A DNA stretch of 11,018 nucleotides, from the NCBI RefSeq assembly GCF_000003605.2, contig NW_003120933.1, positions 122,647 through 133,664 on the forward strand, written 5' to 3'. The position numbers and the translations under genes were made by a program. Below, piece by piece: positions 1 through 8,128 of the stretch. Each line of letters begins with the position of its first letter. The first letter of the stretch is position 1. The notes under the pieces were generated by a model, which was not told where the DNA came from, made no database searches, and saw only the letters and a list, made by a program, of their open reading frames with translations. This DNA is from Saccoglossus kowalevskii. Its lineage: Eukaryota; Hemichordata; Enteropneusta; Harrimaniidae.

Positions 1-576
1 GCGAAAAACTGCGAACTCGGCAAATTTGGTTGCACAACTTCCCTTTATCATATACACCCAGCGACACCGATGCCAGCTGACTGTGTACAAAACTGGTAGG
101 AGGTAATACATTTGGGGCGAAAGTATTCAAAAATCAGTTTTTGGATGTTGCAATGGCAGTGGTGGGCCAGGATTTTTTTCCAATTAGTGACGGCACGACC
201 TACCTGTGAAGTATGAACAAAACCAGCCGAGCCGTTGCTGGTGAAAAGTTACCCCAACTTTGGGGTCAAATTTCTCGGTAATGAAAACAGATATCAAAAA
301 TTCAAATGGTAACTTTGTGCCCACACTCAAGCTGAGTAGAATGAGCTATGTTTGAAGTGTTTTATCCCAAATTTGTAGGAGATACATTTGGCGCGAAGCT
401 ATCCAAAAATCAAGTTTTTTGGCTGTTGCTATGGCAACGGTGGGGCAAAAAAAATTTCAGATTTTTCCTTATAACTAGGGTTAAGGTGTGACCTACCTGC
501 CAAGTTTGAACGAAATCGGCCAAGCCAAAAAAATCACAGAAGAAATAATACGTGAACACTGGAACACTGGAAATGT
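1..576. repeat. Two diverged copies of a dispersed repeat unit about 280 bp apart
   Basis: The block starting near 97 (taggaggtaatacatttggg, then tattcaaaaatca, then gttgcaatggcagtggtggg) recurs from 376 (taggagatacatttggcg, then tatccaaaaatcaa, then gttgctatggcaacggtggg). Both copies go on to cgacctacctg/gtgacctacctg, gaacaaaaccagccgagcc and gaacgaaatcggccaagcc. The copies are offset by about 280 bp with small indels, so this is an old tandem pair of a dispersed repeat. The ATG-bearing open frame on the minus strand here is accidental. Confidence 0.7.
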
Positions 577-601
577 ACACACACAGACACACACACACAC
601 A
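577..601. repeat. (CA)n microsatellite
   Basis: A run of about 12 CA dinucleotides interrupted by one G (acacacacagacacac...). On the minus strand it produces an artificial cysteine/valine-rich open frame. Confidence 0.95.
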
Positions 602-1012
602 AAACGACAAAAGTGATTATAAGGGCAATCCTAGCGGAGCGGATCGCCAATAATTTATGAGGATAGGGTTCATATTAGGTAGGTCAAAGTTCACAACAAA
701 ATAAGACTCAACAACAAGTTTCAGCTGCAAATTTAACAAGGCACAATTTTGGTCTGAGAAGCCGCTGACATATGCGAACACACCCCAAATGTAGAGAATC
801 TACTTGTTAAATGAGTGCCAAAAATTGTGTCTATATCAACATTTCTTGAGTCGGGAGGTGTAAAACAGTGTACTAGGGTCTCTCACAACTGGCCCATGAC
901 CTTCAAGGTCATCAGCCACTGACTTTGGATTAAGCATTAAATTACATATTCCAAATGAATTTGTCAATTATTTTGTATTTCTTCAAGGTTCATGCATTAG
1001 AGTAACAGTCTT
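602..1012. other. Stretch without gene; two nuclear-receptor-like motifs
   Basis: No coding sequence is recognised. It contains a DR1-type motif at 681-693 and a perfect 17-bp palindrome at 896-912, both listed among the findings. The sequence is likely old repeat DNA. Confidence 0.5.
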
Positions 1013-1801
1013 TAGCTCCGCTGTCAACTTTGCGAAGCTTATCATATGAGTGATTGTCCGTCGGCGTCCGTCGTTGTCCGTGTCAATGTTTTACTTATTC
1101 GACTTCTTCTTGAAAACTACAAGCCTGAATGCTCAGATACTTGGTGTGTATGTACCTAGGGTAGACCTCTCTTAGATTTGTTCATTTCATGATGATATCT
1201 TCAATTCTCTAATTTAGGTAAAAAGTGATATTTTCGACTTCTTGTTAAAAACCGCAAGTCCAATTGCTTTGATATTACATACATAGGTACTACATGTGGA
1301 CCTTTCTCAGATTTGTTCATTTCGTGATGATATCTTAAATTGTCTAATTTTGGTGAATGTTTTTGTCATTTTTGGTAAAAAGTGATATTTTCGACTTCTT
1401 GTTAAAAACCAAAATTCCAATTGCTTTGATATTACATACATAGGTACTACATGTGGACCTTTCTCAGATTTGTTCATTTTGTGATGATATCCTCAATTCT
1501 CTAATTTTGGTGAATGTTTTTGTCATTTTTGGTAAAAAGTGATATTTTTGACTTCTTGTTAAAAACCGCAAGTATGATTGCTTTGATAGTACATATATAG
1601 GTACTACATGTGGACCTCTCTCAGATTTGTTCATTTCGTGATGATATCTTCAATTATCTAATTTTGATGAATATTTATGTCATTTTTGGTAAAAAGTGTT
1701 ATTTTTGAAGTCCGATTGCTATACATACTATACATATTGTTCATTTTCTAATGATATCTTCAGTTCTTTAATTGAAATGTGTCTTGCTAACAGCGGAGCT
1801 A
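1013..1801. mobile_element. Repeat block with 12-bp inverted ends and internal tandem array
   Basis: The left end tagctccgctgt (1013-1024) is the exact reverse complement of the right end acagcggagcta (1790-1801). Between them lie GTCCGT-rich repeats (about 1056-1082) and a tandem array. The arrangement resembles a non-autonomous DNA transposon or MITE with internal minisatellite. No transposase is present and no clear target-site duplication was found, so its class is unknown. Sequence just past the right end (gagctatttcagccgag...tgcttgttt) recurs in a diverged form at 5060-5089. Confidence 0.6.
1085..1780. repeat. Tandem array, exact 157-bp spacing, five copies
   Basis: Anchoring on the base before gacttctt (or its counterpart), copies fall at 1100, 1235, 1392, 1549 and 1706. 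The last three intervals are each exactly 157 bp. The first interval is 135 bp, because copy 1 lacks 22 bp around the ggtgaatgtttttgtcattt segment. The last copy is diverged and truncated. The high copy-to-copy identity and lack of indels in copies 2-4 point to recent amplification or homogenisation. Confidence 0.92.
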
Positions 1802-1889
1802 TTTCAGCCGAGAGGATGCTTGTTTATTATTGTGTTTTGATTACCATATTTTTTCCTAAAAGGTTCCCAAGGTGAACAATAACATACAC

Positions 1890-2035
1890 AGTATATATCA
1901 GGTTCAAAGTGTTTATTTACAATAAAATATCCGTTACTATAATTAACAAATTATTCTACATGTAAATCATCTTCCTCAAAGCTGTTTGTTCTGTCTTGAA
2001 GTTGATATAGATCATCATCATCACTTCATGCTTTT
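1890..2035 (-). other. Candidate 3'-terminal exon of a minus-strand gene
   Basis: On the minus strand, a T-rich tract and ttattacag (the intron ends at 2036) precede an exon starting AAAAGCATGAAG. One frame (phase needing two leading bases) stays open for 25 codons: KHEVMMMIYINFKTEQTALR, then KMIYM and a stop. A consensus AATAAA (1912-1917) follows 3' of it. The acceptor, short frame and poly(A) signal in the right order suggest a last exon, but the protein is not recognised, no upstream exon was identified, and the exon could be noncoding. Confidence 0.35.
1912..1917 (-). terminator. Candidate poly(A) signal AATAAA, minus strand
   Basis: A consensus AATAAA on the minus strand, about 120 nt downstream of the candidate acceptor. 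Cleavage would be expected near 1890-1900. AATAAA is common in AT-rich DNA, so the ordered context is the main support. Confidence 0.35.
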
Positions 2036-2133
2036 CTGTAATAAACAAAAACAAAAAAGGGTTAAATATAAATCCTACATGTATACAGTGAGCAATGTTG
2101 TTTCTATTTTTTCTAAATGTAATTTAAAATGAA
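2021..2133. repeat. Direct duplication, copy 1 (113 bp)
   Basis: It matches 2307-2419 at a constant offset of 286 bp without indels, with about two to three mismatches (around 2057-2060, and near the right end). It spans the candidate minus-strand acceptor, its polypyrimidine tract and about 80 bp of upstream intron. Confidence 0.95.
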
Positions 2134-2191
2134 CTACCGGTAATAAAGTTTATTATAAACTAGTACTAGTATAATGAATTTTAGCTAGTGA

Positions 2192-2204
2192 CCCCCCCCC
2201 CCCC
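2192..2204. repeat. Poly(C) run of 13
   Basis: Thirteen consecutive C within AT-rich sequence between the two duplicates. It is likely length-variable and prone to sequencing error. Confidence 0.95.
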
Positions 2205-2289
2205 GAGTTATAAGGTAGTTACAAATGTATGCGCTGTAAGGAAGTAAAGTGTTCTAAGGAAAGATACCCAATAGTAATTGTGTACTCAC

Positions 2290-2321
2290 CATTTATTCAC
2301 TTGTCTTCACTTCATGCTTTT
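2290..2321 (-). other. Candidate 32-nt alternative exon of a minus-strand gene
   Basis: On the minus strand, the same tttgtttttgtttattacag acceptor as the candidate last exon precedes 32 nt. These end at a strong donor, G|gtgagtaca (intron starting at 2289). In the frame that stays open in the last exon this one reads KHEVKTSE and a stop. It would therefore give an alternative C-terminus or act as a poison exon. The acceptor and first bases are a duplicate of the last exon's. There is no transcript evidence. Confidence 0.35.
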
Positions 2322-2419
2322 CTGTAATAAACAAAAACAAAATAGAGTTAAATATAAATCCTACATGTATACAGTGAGCAATGTTGTTTCTATTTTTTCT
2401 AAATGTAATTTAAAATGAA
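2307..2419. repeat. Direct duplication, copy 2 (113 bp)
   Basis: Partner of 2021-2133. The sequences diverge fully just beyond the shared tcacttcatg on one side and aatttaaaatgaa on the other, so the boundaries are sharp. Confidence 0.95.
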
Positions 2420-2690
2420 TTCTTGCCTAGTTATTTTTGAAACTCAGTTCATTTGTAATTTTAATACATGGTAACTGCAGAATGAAATTGTAATACTTGT
2501 TTTTATAAAACTTGCAGCATATTAAAAAATATGTACACGGACGAGGCCAGCTTATAGTTCAACTTATTTGACCTCGAAAAATTACGTTTGGGCTATGATT
2601 TTTTTTCTCGATCATTTCGCCGATCGATAGGAAACTCCATTGACATTGTTACTAGTAGATATGCTAATTATCCATTGACTTTACGTCAAA

Positions 2691-2740
2691 CCAATATGAC
2701 GTCACACTTTTATATATTGCTATCTGTTCGTTTTTCAATG
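2691..2740 (+). promoter_or_regulatory. Candidate core promoter: CCAAT, CRE and TATA cluster
   Basis: Within 26 bp on the + strand there is a CCAAT box (2691-2695), a perfect palindromic CRE TGACGTCA (2697-2704, the full CREB/ATF site) and a TATA-like tatata (2711-2716). A start about 25-30 bp downstream would fall near 2740. An AAG|gtagca donor-like site at 2824 and the acceptor-like site ending at 3874 would make 2740-2824 a noncoding first exon of the urease. The motifs are seen directly; promoter activity and the link to urease are inference. Confidence 0.4.
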
Positions 2741-2824
2741 TATCCACTAAATTGAAGAAATAGAGCCGGAAGATCGACATAGAAGCATCACTGGCTTCTG
2801 TGCGAATGTTGTGTGATACTTAAG

Positions 2825-3874
2825 GTAGCAGCCTACTCATAAATTAAAAAACCTAGAATTTATTCATTTTGCAATAAATTGTACTCCAAGGATATGAAAG
2901 TTTGTTATTTTCTCCCTGATTAGTAAGAAACTGTTTTTAGTTTCACGCAGTGTTCAAGATTGTTACCCTCGTATAATAAATATCAGTGGATTAATCGCAT
3001 TTATAATATTATCACGCCAGCTGACTGGCCATTTTCGGGCTCAAATCATTCAGTAAAATCCAGATATGTACCAGCCTGAGGATGCGTAAAAAACATTCTA
3101 TGTTCCCTAATGCAATATAGACTCGCCAAGAGTGGGCGTGATCACAAACCGGAGCCAGCAAGATTCGAAAGCCAACTGTTTAGTCAAAACCCAAGCAGTT
3201 AGCCAATTGCTAGCGAGTTTGCAAATTGGCTGCCCCAATACTTCTGAGACTTGCTGTAATAGTTTGATTGAATATTTCTTAAACTCAAATATATGCAAGT
3301 GTGGCGCCTAATTTTTGAAAAATTTCACTTAAAACTTATTTTCTTGTTGTTATATTCAAATTTAAATATTATATTAACAAGTTTGGAATCATGAGTAAGG
3401 TTGAATTTGATGTGTACTCTGTTTTTTTTGTTTTGTTTTTTGTATTAGAAAGCTAAATTTTAGCTGTTATAAAAACAGCATGTTGATTTATTTCATATAA
3501 AAATACCAAGGCAAAGAACAAGTTTGGTAGACTTTTGTGACTAAAAGTTTGATAATTAGTCAGACATGTAAAGATTAAATTTTGGTTACAGTGTTGCAGT
3601 GTCTCGTTTCAGGATTTATATTGACCAAATTTGGATTGACAGAAAAAAAAATGATCCTGGCAGCCATCTTGTCATGACTATTAATTTTTGCAAGACTGAA
3701 GAGGTATTCCAAATTTGAAGTCATTTTTGAGTTTGTCTTGAATTGTACTACAAATGCTACCATGTTGTGGATTGTTTCTCATTCATATGCAAATTGTTTT
3801 GTTATAGCTACTTCAAGCCTTAACTAGACTGACTGGGTACTTCTGCTTGTACGACACACACCTACCTATCACAG
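2825..3874. other. Stretch without recognised gene upstream of the urease ATG
   Basis: AT-rich sequence with T-rich runs (about 3421-3444). The short open frames at 3107-3298 and 3575-3763 on the minus strand have no recognisable composition or splice context and look accidental. If the upstream promoter and first exon are real, this is the 5'-UTR intron; otherwise it is the proximal upstream region. An in-frame TAG at 3825 rules out extending the protein directly leftwards. Confidence 0.5.
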
Positions 3875-3878
3875 GAGC

Positions 3879-4004
3879 ATGAAGCTAAGTCCAAAGGAAA
3901 TCGAGGGATTATTGATCCACCAGGCTGGATTTCTGGCCCAAAAACGACTGGCACGGGGCGTAAGACTCAATTATCCAGAAGCGGTTGCACTCATTGCATG
4001 TCAG
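3879..4004 (+). CDS. URE: Urease, coding exon 1 (N-terminal gamma domain)
   Basis: Urease hydrolyses urea to ammonia and carbamate in the cytosol. In plants, fungi and some invertebrates the bacterial gamma, beta and alpha subunits are fused in that order in one chain. This exon gives 42 residues: it starts [10 protein letters not shown] and contains [20 protein letters not shown], the family's most recognisable gamma-domain signature. The ATG matches the family's usual start exactly, has A at -3, and is preceded by an in-frame TAG at 3825. No signal peptide is visible. The exon ends in phase 0 at CAG|gtttgt. An acceptor-like cctatcacag ends at 3874, four bases before the ATG, so an upstream noncoding exon is possible. 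The active-site residues of urease lie in the alpha domain, outside this window, so activity cannot be judged here. The family assignment is essentially certain; the symbol is generic. Confidence 0.96.
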
Positions 4005-4204
4005 GTTTGTGTCGTTTCATTCCTTGCTTTGACTCAAAATTTTGTACTGAAAGCATTACATTGAAATTATACACTGTTTAAAGTTGCGATTCGAAATTGC
4101 GAACTATTCACTACGTTCAATTACCCACCATAGACTCCGGTCAGTCAAAATGACTATTTTGAACAGTAGGCATTAATCAGCGGTTCTGCCGATGATGGAG
4201 AGAT

Positions 4205-4244
4205 AGAATCTAGGTCAGGGGAAGCCCCATGACCCCAAGATTCT
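4205..4244. repeat. Strong hairpin at left side of the GC-rich insert
   Basis: AGAATCT...AGATTCT outer arms enclose GGTCA...TGACC and GGGG...CCCC inner arms around a short loop, a near-complete 40-nt palindrome. A second small palindrome, tatggcagcgccata, is at 4280-4294, and an E-box CACGTG at 4266-4271. They may be structural or regulatory parts of the mobile element's leader. Confidence 0.7.
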
Positions 4245-4680
4245 CCTTCCCTTACGTCACGAACCACGTGACCGAGGCCATATGGCAGCGCCATAGACGG
4301 CTGTATAATCACTCTTTCTTTTTCTCCGCATCAACAGGGATGAAGTTTTAGCGGCTCTGCTGGATCCCAAGGCTCTTTCCCCAGACCCCGGTACCACGAA
4401 TTTACGTTTGGCAAACCGAGCAAAAGGGGACAGCCGCGTTCCATGGGCATTCTTGCCAATCGGAGACAAACCATCCAGCCCTAAGGGCAGAGTTGCTAGA
4501 GCGCATTATTGTGCGTGCCCAGAACTCTGGAGACCACTGAGGCAGAATGCACCAGCCTCCTAGACCAGGCGACATTTTTACTGGTGGGCCACCGCACATC
4601 TACGTGCAACACCCCCTAGTGTCACCTGGCTCTCTTGGCCGGGGCCACTACTGTGCTACGAGACGCACCCTTAGACGCAC

Positions 4681-5036
4681 ATGTTTTCGGGGGGGTTACG
4701 TCCCCACCTCAGTGATGCAGACTGGACATCTTCTACCCTCTTTGTTCAGGGAATGGTGGGTACAGTCTCGGAGCTTCGTAGTGCAATGAACCAGAGGGTT
4801 CAGATCGAATCCGCTGGCCAGTTGGCCCTGCCAAGGGCAAGCGGAGGGCACCCCAAGCACAGAAAACACAACGCCCTAAGGCGACATCTGCTAGCCAGAA
4901 TCAGCCAGGAGGCAAACGCTCATACCCTTCCATGGGAGGGAAGAGTAGTGGCGCGCCCCCAGAGAGGAAAGAGCCAGGTGGTGGCTCCTCACCCTCCCTG
5001 GGCGGACGTCTACCCTGGCAGCGGGGGAAGCGTGTT
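4681..5036 (+). pseudogene. Frameshifted gag-like fragment
   Basis: The first segment, in the frame of 4681, runs to about 4830 (HLSDADWTSSTLFVQGMVG, SELRSAMNQRVQIESAGQ). Beyond this its continuation loses protein-like character. The alternative frame, open from 4782 to the TGA at 5037, takes over with a lysine/arginine/proline/glycine-rich tail. Upstream, the frame of 4681 is interrupted by stops at 4561 and just before 4681. This looks like the C-terminal half of a dead gag-type protein. A host gene is unlikely given stops, no splice context and the intronic position. Confidence 0.4.
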
Positions 5037-5473
5037 TGACGCTCACCTCTGCAACCGAGCTATCTCAGCCGACTGGCTGCTTGTTTTGGCACATGCCGAC
5101 TCATGCCCGACCATTTACATACACGTTTTGACACATGCCATCTCAGCTCGACTCAACCCAAGATCTGTAACATGATTGCCACTAATATACTGAGAAACTA
5201 TTTACCTAACAAAATGGCTAGTCATTACACACTGTTTCCACAAGAAGCAATGGCTATATTGTAAGCAATATAGATATATCATTAGCAAAACAGTGTCTTG
5301 TACTGCAATATTGTCATTCCATTCGTTCTTTCCTGTCACAGCAAGTGCCATGCAAAGAATAAAAACATTCCGTATATCATGCCTCTAATACCACACACAG
5401 GTGGGTTTTTTCTAAGCTTTTAATAACATTTGTATATCATTATTAATATTGTCAATTATTTTTGCTGGAACAG

Positions 5474-5543
5474 ATACAGGAGTATATACGAGATGGCCAG
5501 CATTCAGTGGCTCAATTGATGGACATGGGAAGCCGCATGTTAG
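5474..5543 (+). CDS. URE: Urease, coding exon 2 (gamma domain helix)
   Basis: This 70-nt exon is easy to miss because no long open frame marks it. It lies between gctggaacag and a TTAG|gtatgt donor and reads IQEYIRDG, then QHSVAQLMDMG, then SRML, plus one base. This is the segment expected between ACQ of exon 1 and GCRLVQPG of exon 3: ureases have an I-M-E-x-x-R-D-G-x-x-S/T-V-A-x-L-M pattern here, ending LLG/MLG. It enters in phase 0 and leaves in phase 1; its last G joins the GT opening exon 3 to make the glycine codon. Exact phase agreement on both sides supports both splice sites. The exon sits 300 bp after the end of the GC-rich insert in intron 1. Confidence 0.93.
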
Positions 5544-6044
5544 GTATGTATGCAGCAATATAATGTCAAGGTCATATACTGTCAGTGATTTAAGAGCCGA
5601 GATTCATTGTGACCTTTTTTTAGCAGTGGTTACACTTTACTTGAAAAATTTAGCATACATAAATATCATCTATTGATCAAATCATAAATGTATAAGTAAA
5701 TATGTTATAGTTCGTGTAATAATTGTAGGTCATACATTAATCACTTAATTTTCATGATTTAATGACAATCATGAACACAAACATTCATGTTGAGGGTAGC
5801 TTATACTCTATATCATACATGAATTACCCAATAGAAATATTACTTAATTTGCACCGACTCAGGAAATTCGTGAAAATTTGTCTTTCACAGATTTAAAGTA
5901 CTTAGTAGTATACAGTACCCTCGTTATGACAAACTTCTCAGAGCATTTTCACCGCCTGGAAACCATCACAGTGAAAACAAAGGGAGAAAACCTTTTTAAA
6001 AATAGGGTCTTTGAGATTGTTGTTGAATACATGAATGTATGCAC

Positions 6045-6202
6045 TACTGTAGAATACTTTATTTTAGCTGGAATTAATTTTCAATGAAAAGAATTTTTTT
6101 TTCACTGATTTTTGACTAGTTGAATGTAAAATATAGAAAAACCATTCCTTCAGCGAAAATAGCAAAAATTAATAACAAGCGAAAATAAAGTATTTTACTG
6201 TA
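6045..6202. mobile_element. Palindromic MITE with TA ends
   Basis: The left arm, 6045-6069 (tactgtagaatactttattt...), and the right arm, 6178-6202 (...aataaagtattttactgta), are inverted repeats matching at 22 of 25 positions. More loosely matching inner arms contain attaattt. Flanking TA on both sides fits a Tc1/mariner-type target. This CTGTA...TACTTTATTTT family resembles foldback repeats common in marine invertebrate genomes, from memory only. No coding capacity. Confidence 0.75.
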
Positions 6203-7404
6203 TTTGTATAAACCAATCTTTTACAATTTTGCAGGATTAAAGCATGCTTTCATAACCACAATATATCAAAACTGGAGATTTTAACTGGAGTTAAAATATG
6301 TGCTTAATAATTACCTAATTTGCATATTTTATTTTTCTGTTTTTCCATCTATATCTCTAGAGCTAATCATAACATTCCAATGAAGCTTGATACATGTATC
6401 ACCAGACAATGCACAATTCTGATTACTTTTGTGTTGAAACCTGTGCATACTAATTAATTAAAATGCATAATAGTAAACCAAGTTTCCACTGACATTTCAG
6501 AAACCAATTATTGCATTATGTAAGACATGGACAATTGATTAGATTAGAGCTGATTAGATTTGGATTGAAATTCAAACATTCCAGTTATTTGCATATGGTG
6601 CATAGTCATTACATTTCAATGAACTTAGTACGTAGATACTCTGGCATAATCCAGACATAATTAGTTTAATATTGCTCCAGAATAAATCAGACTGCAAACC
6701 ACAAAACACAGGAACAAATTCCTCTATGCACTATTTATATACTCTCCTGATTGCAAAATCTTGCCAACTGAAGAATTGATTATCAAGATTTTCTCAAGTG
6801 TACACAAATATGTTTGTAGTAGTTTAGCTAAATTTGTATTTCAGATTCTAAAATTATTTTAGATTAGTTGTTTCTTATATTGGAGTTTTCTCAAGCATTG
6901 TTTTTGTGTACGTTCCAAATAAAAAATATCTTATCCTATCCTATATGTACCATTACATTTATTTTTTGTGAATGTTATAAACTTCTATGCTGTGAATCAC
7001 ATTATTGTGCATCTCAAAAAGTACACCTATATTAGTCGCCGAGCTTCTTGTTTAAAAGGCTAATCATAAGTTCAGAATTTCCTATATTTCCTTCATATGT
7101 CTCCAATACTCTCAGCACACATTATTAGTTTTCTGACACTGACATGATGATGATGAAGAAACATCTATTGGGTCTAAGGTGTGGGTTTCTGCAAAATTTG
7201 ATGATTATAGATCTCTACAAATTTTACTGACTTTCTGCCCACCAATGTATGTGTGCATTAACTGTGGTCTGCGTTACAAGATGAGTGGTTTCTATGCAGG
7301 TATATTTATTTAATTATCACAGACAACGTAAATCCATAGACTTTGAACTGAGCTTGCATAGAATGTAATAAATATGTGTTTTGTGATCCAAAAGTAATAA
7401 GAGT

Positions 7405-7429
7405 AGAATAAAATAAAATAAAATAAAAT
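7405..7429. repeat. (ATAAA)n microsatellite
   Basis: About five units of ATAAA, followed by ctttatttta, so 7418-7440 can fold into a small A/T hairpin. It may derive from the A-rich tail of a lost retroposon. Confidence 0.85.
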
Positions 7430-8128
7430 GCTTTATTTTAGCACCTTAATAAAAAATACTTTTCTTCTTTGGTTTTAAAAAAATCTAATGTTGAGGGAGC
7501 AGATCAAGACAGTCATCAGAATGTCAAGGCACTGTGGTCCTGATTATTTTAAGGCAACAGACAAACTAAAGATAAGAATCAGCTTGTCTGGCAAATTAAC
7601 AGTCAAATGAATCACGTTTGACAATGAATAGTTAGTCAGTTGATTTATTTTCGTGTGTAATTTGCTTAGATCTCATATGATAATTGATTCCTTCTTCCAG
7701 TGACCTATACATCTACTAGCCACAGTGTACTTCTTGATTCTCTCGTTGAAAATGTTTATGAAAAAAAGTTGGGAGTTGCACTCCGACTTAATGTACTCAG
7801 TAAAACAAGGTCACATAATGATTACCGGTACTGCATTTGGACCACAAGTTTTAATAATTGGTTTAACTATGGTGTAATTTTCAAGTGACTAAGATTTAAC
7901 TAATTTGTATCACGACTGGGACAAGTTGGTAGAATTTCTGCCAATCAAATTGTTCTTGTGTATCCAGAATGTGTAGCCTAATTTGTGGCGTGTTCGTTGT
8001 TGCCATAAATCATTCCATAAGCAGGTTATGGCATATAACCACAGACAATTCAAGACAGCAGTAGTACAATGTATCATCAATTTTGAACTTTGCAAACAGT
8101 GACACAGTTATAGGTACAATTTCCATAT

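Larger units (their letters stand above)
4090..5170 (+). mobile_element. GC-rich insert in intron 1, degenerate retroelement-like
   Basis: Composition jumps sharply here (37 of 60 bases are G or C in 4921-4980) against AT-rich flanks. The + strand holds broken protein-like segments: frame of 4339-4560 (DEVLAALLDPKALSPDPGT and on), frame of 4681-4830 (HLSDADWTSSTLFVQGMVG, then TVSELRSAMNQRVQ), and another frame 4782-5036 (AKGKRRAPQAQKTQRPK, a basic Pro/Gly-rich tail with PSLGGRLPWQRGKRV before a TGA at 5037). The last two look like one protein split by a frameshift near 4830. A coiled middle plus basic low-complexity C-terminus resembles gag proteins of DIRS/Ngaro-type retroelements, but I do not recognise the family firmly. 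No reverse transcriptase or recombinase is present. Boundaries are approximate. Confidence 0.5.
4005..5473 (+). other. Urease intron 1 (1469 nt)
   Basis: A GT-AG, phase-0 intron. Its middle (about 4090-5170) is a GC-rich insert described separately. The flanks (4005-4090 and 5175-5473) are AT-rich like the rest of the locus. The final 300 bp carry no feature I can name. Confidence 0.9.

Noticed and set aside
410-610. Minus-strand open frame of 66 codons rich in Cys/Val.
   Set aside because: Its N-terminus is a translation of the CA microsatellite and the rest is dispersed repeat; no domain or splice context.
1013-1801. CRISPR-like array, because of regularly spaced repeats.
   Set aside because: The whole 157-bp unit is repeated with no unique spacers, and the genome is eukaryotic.
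3107-3298. Minus-strand open frame of 63 codons.
   Set aside because: No recognisable motif, no repeat of the pattern elsewhere, and no linkage to the candidate minus-strand exons at 1890-2321.
3787-3794. Octamer ATGCAAAT upstream of the urease ATG as a POU-factor site.
   Set aside because: The same octamer occurs in reverse at about 6318 and 6587 inside intron 2, so it is expected by chance in this AT-rich DNA.
4257-4599. Two overlapping minus-strand open frames in the GC-rich insert.
   Set aside because: They are antisense shadows in GC-rich sequence; the protein-like segments are on the + strand.
6918-6950. A-rich stretch plus atcct repeats as the tail of a SINE or LINE.
   Set aside because: No body, promoter boxes or target duplication could be found upstream; only the tail-like composition supports it.
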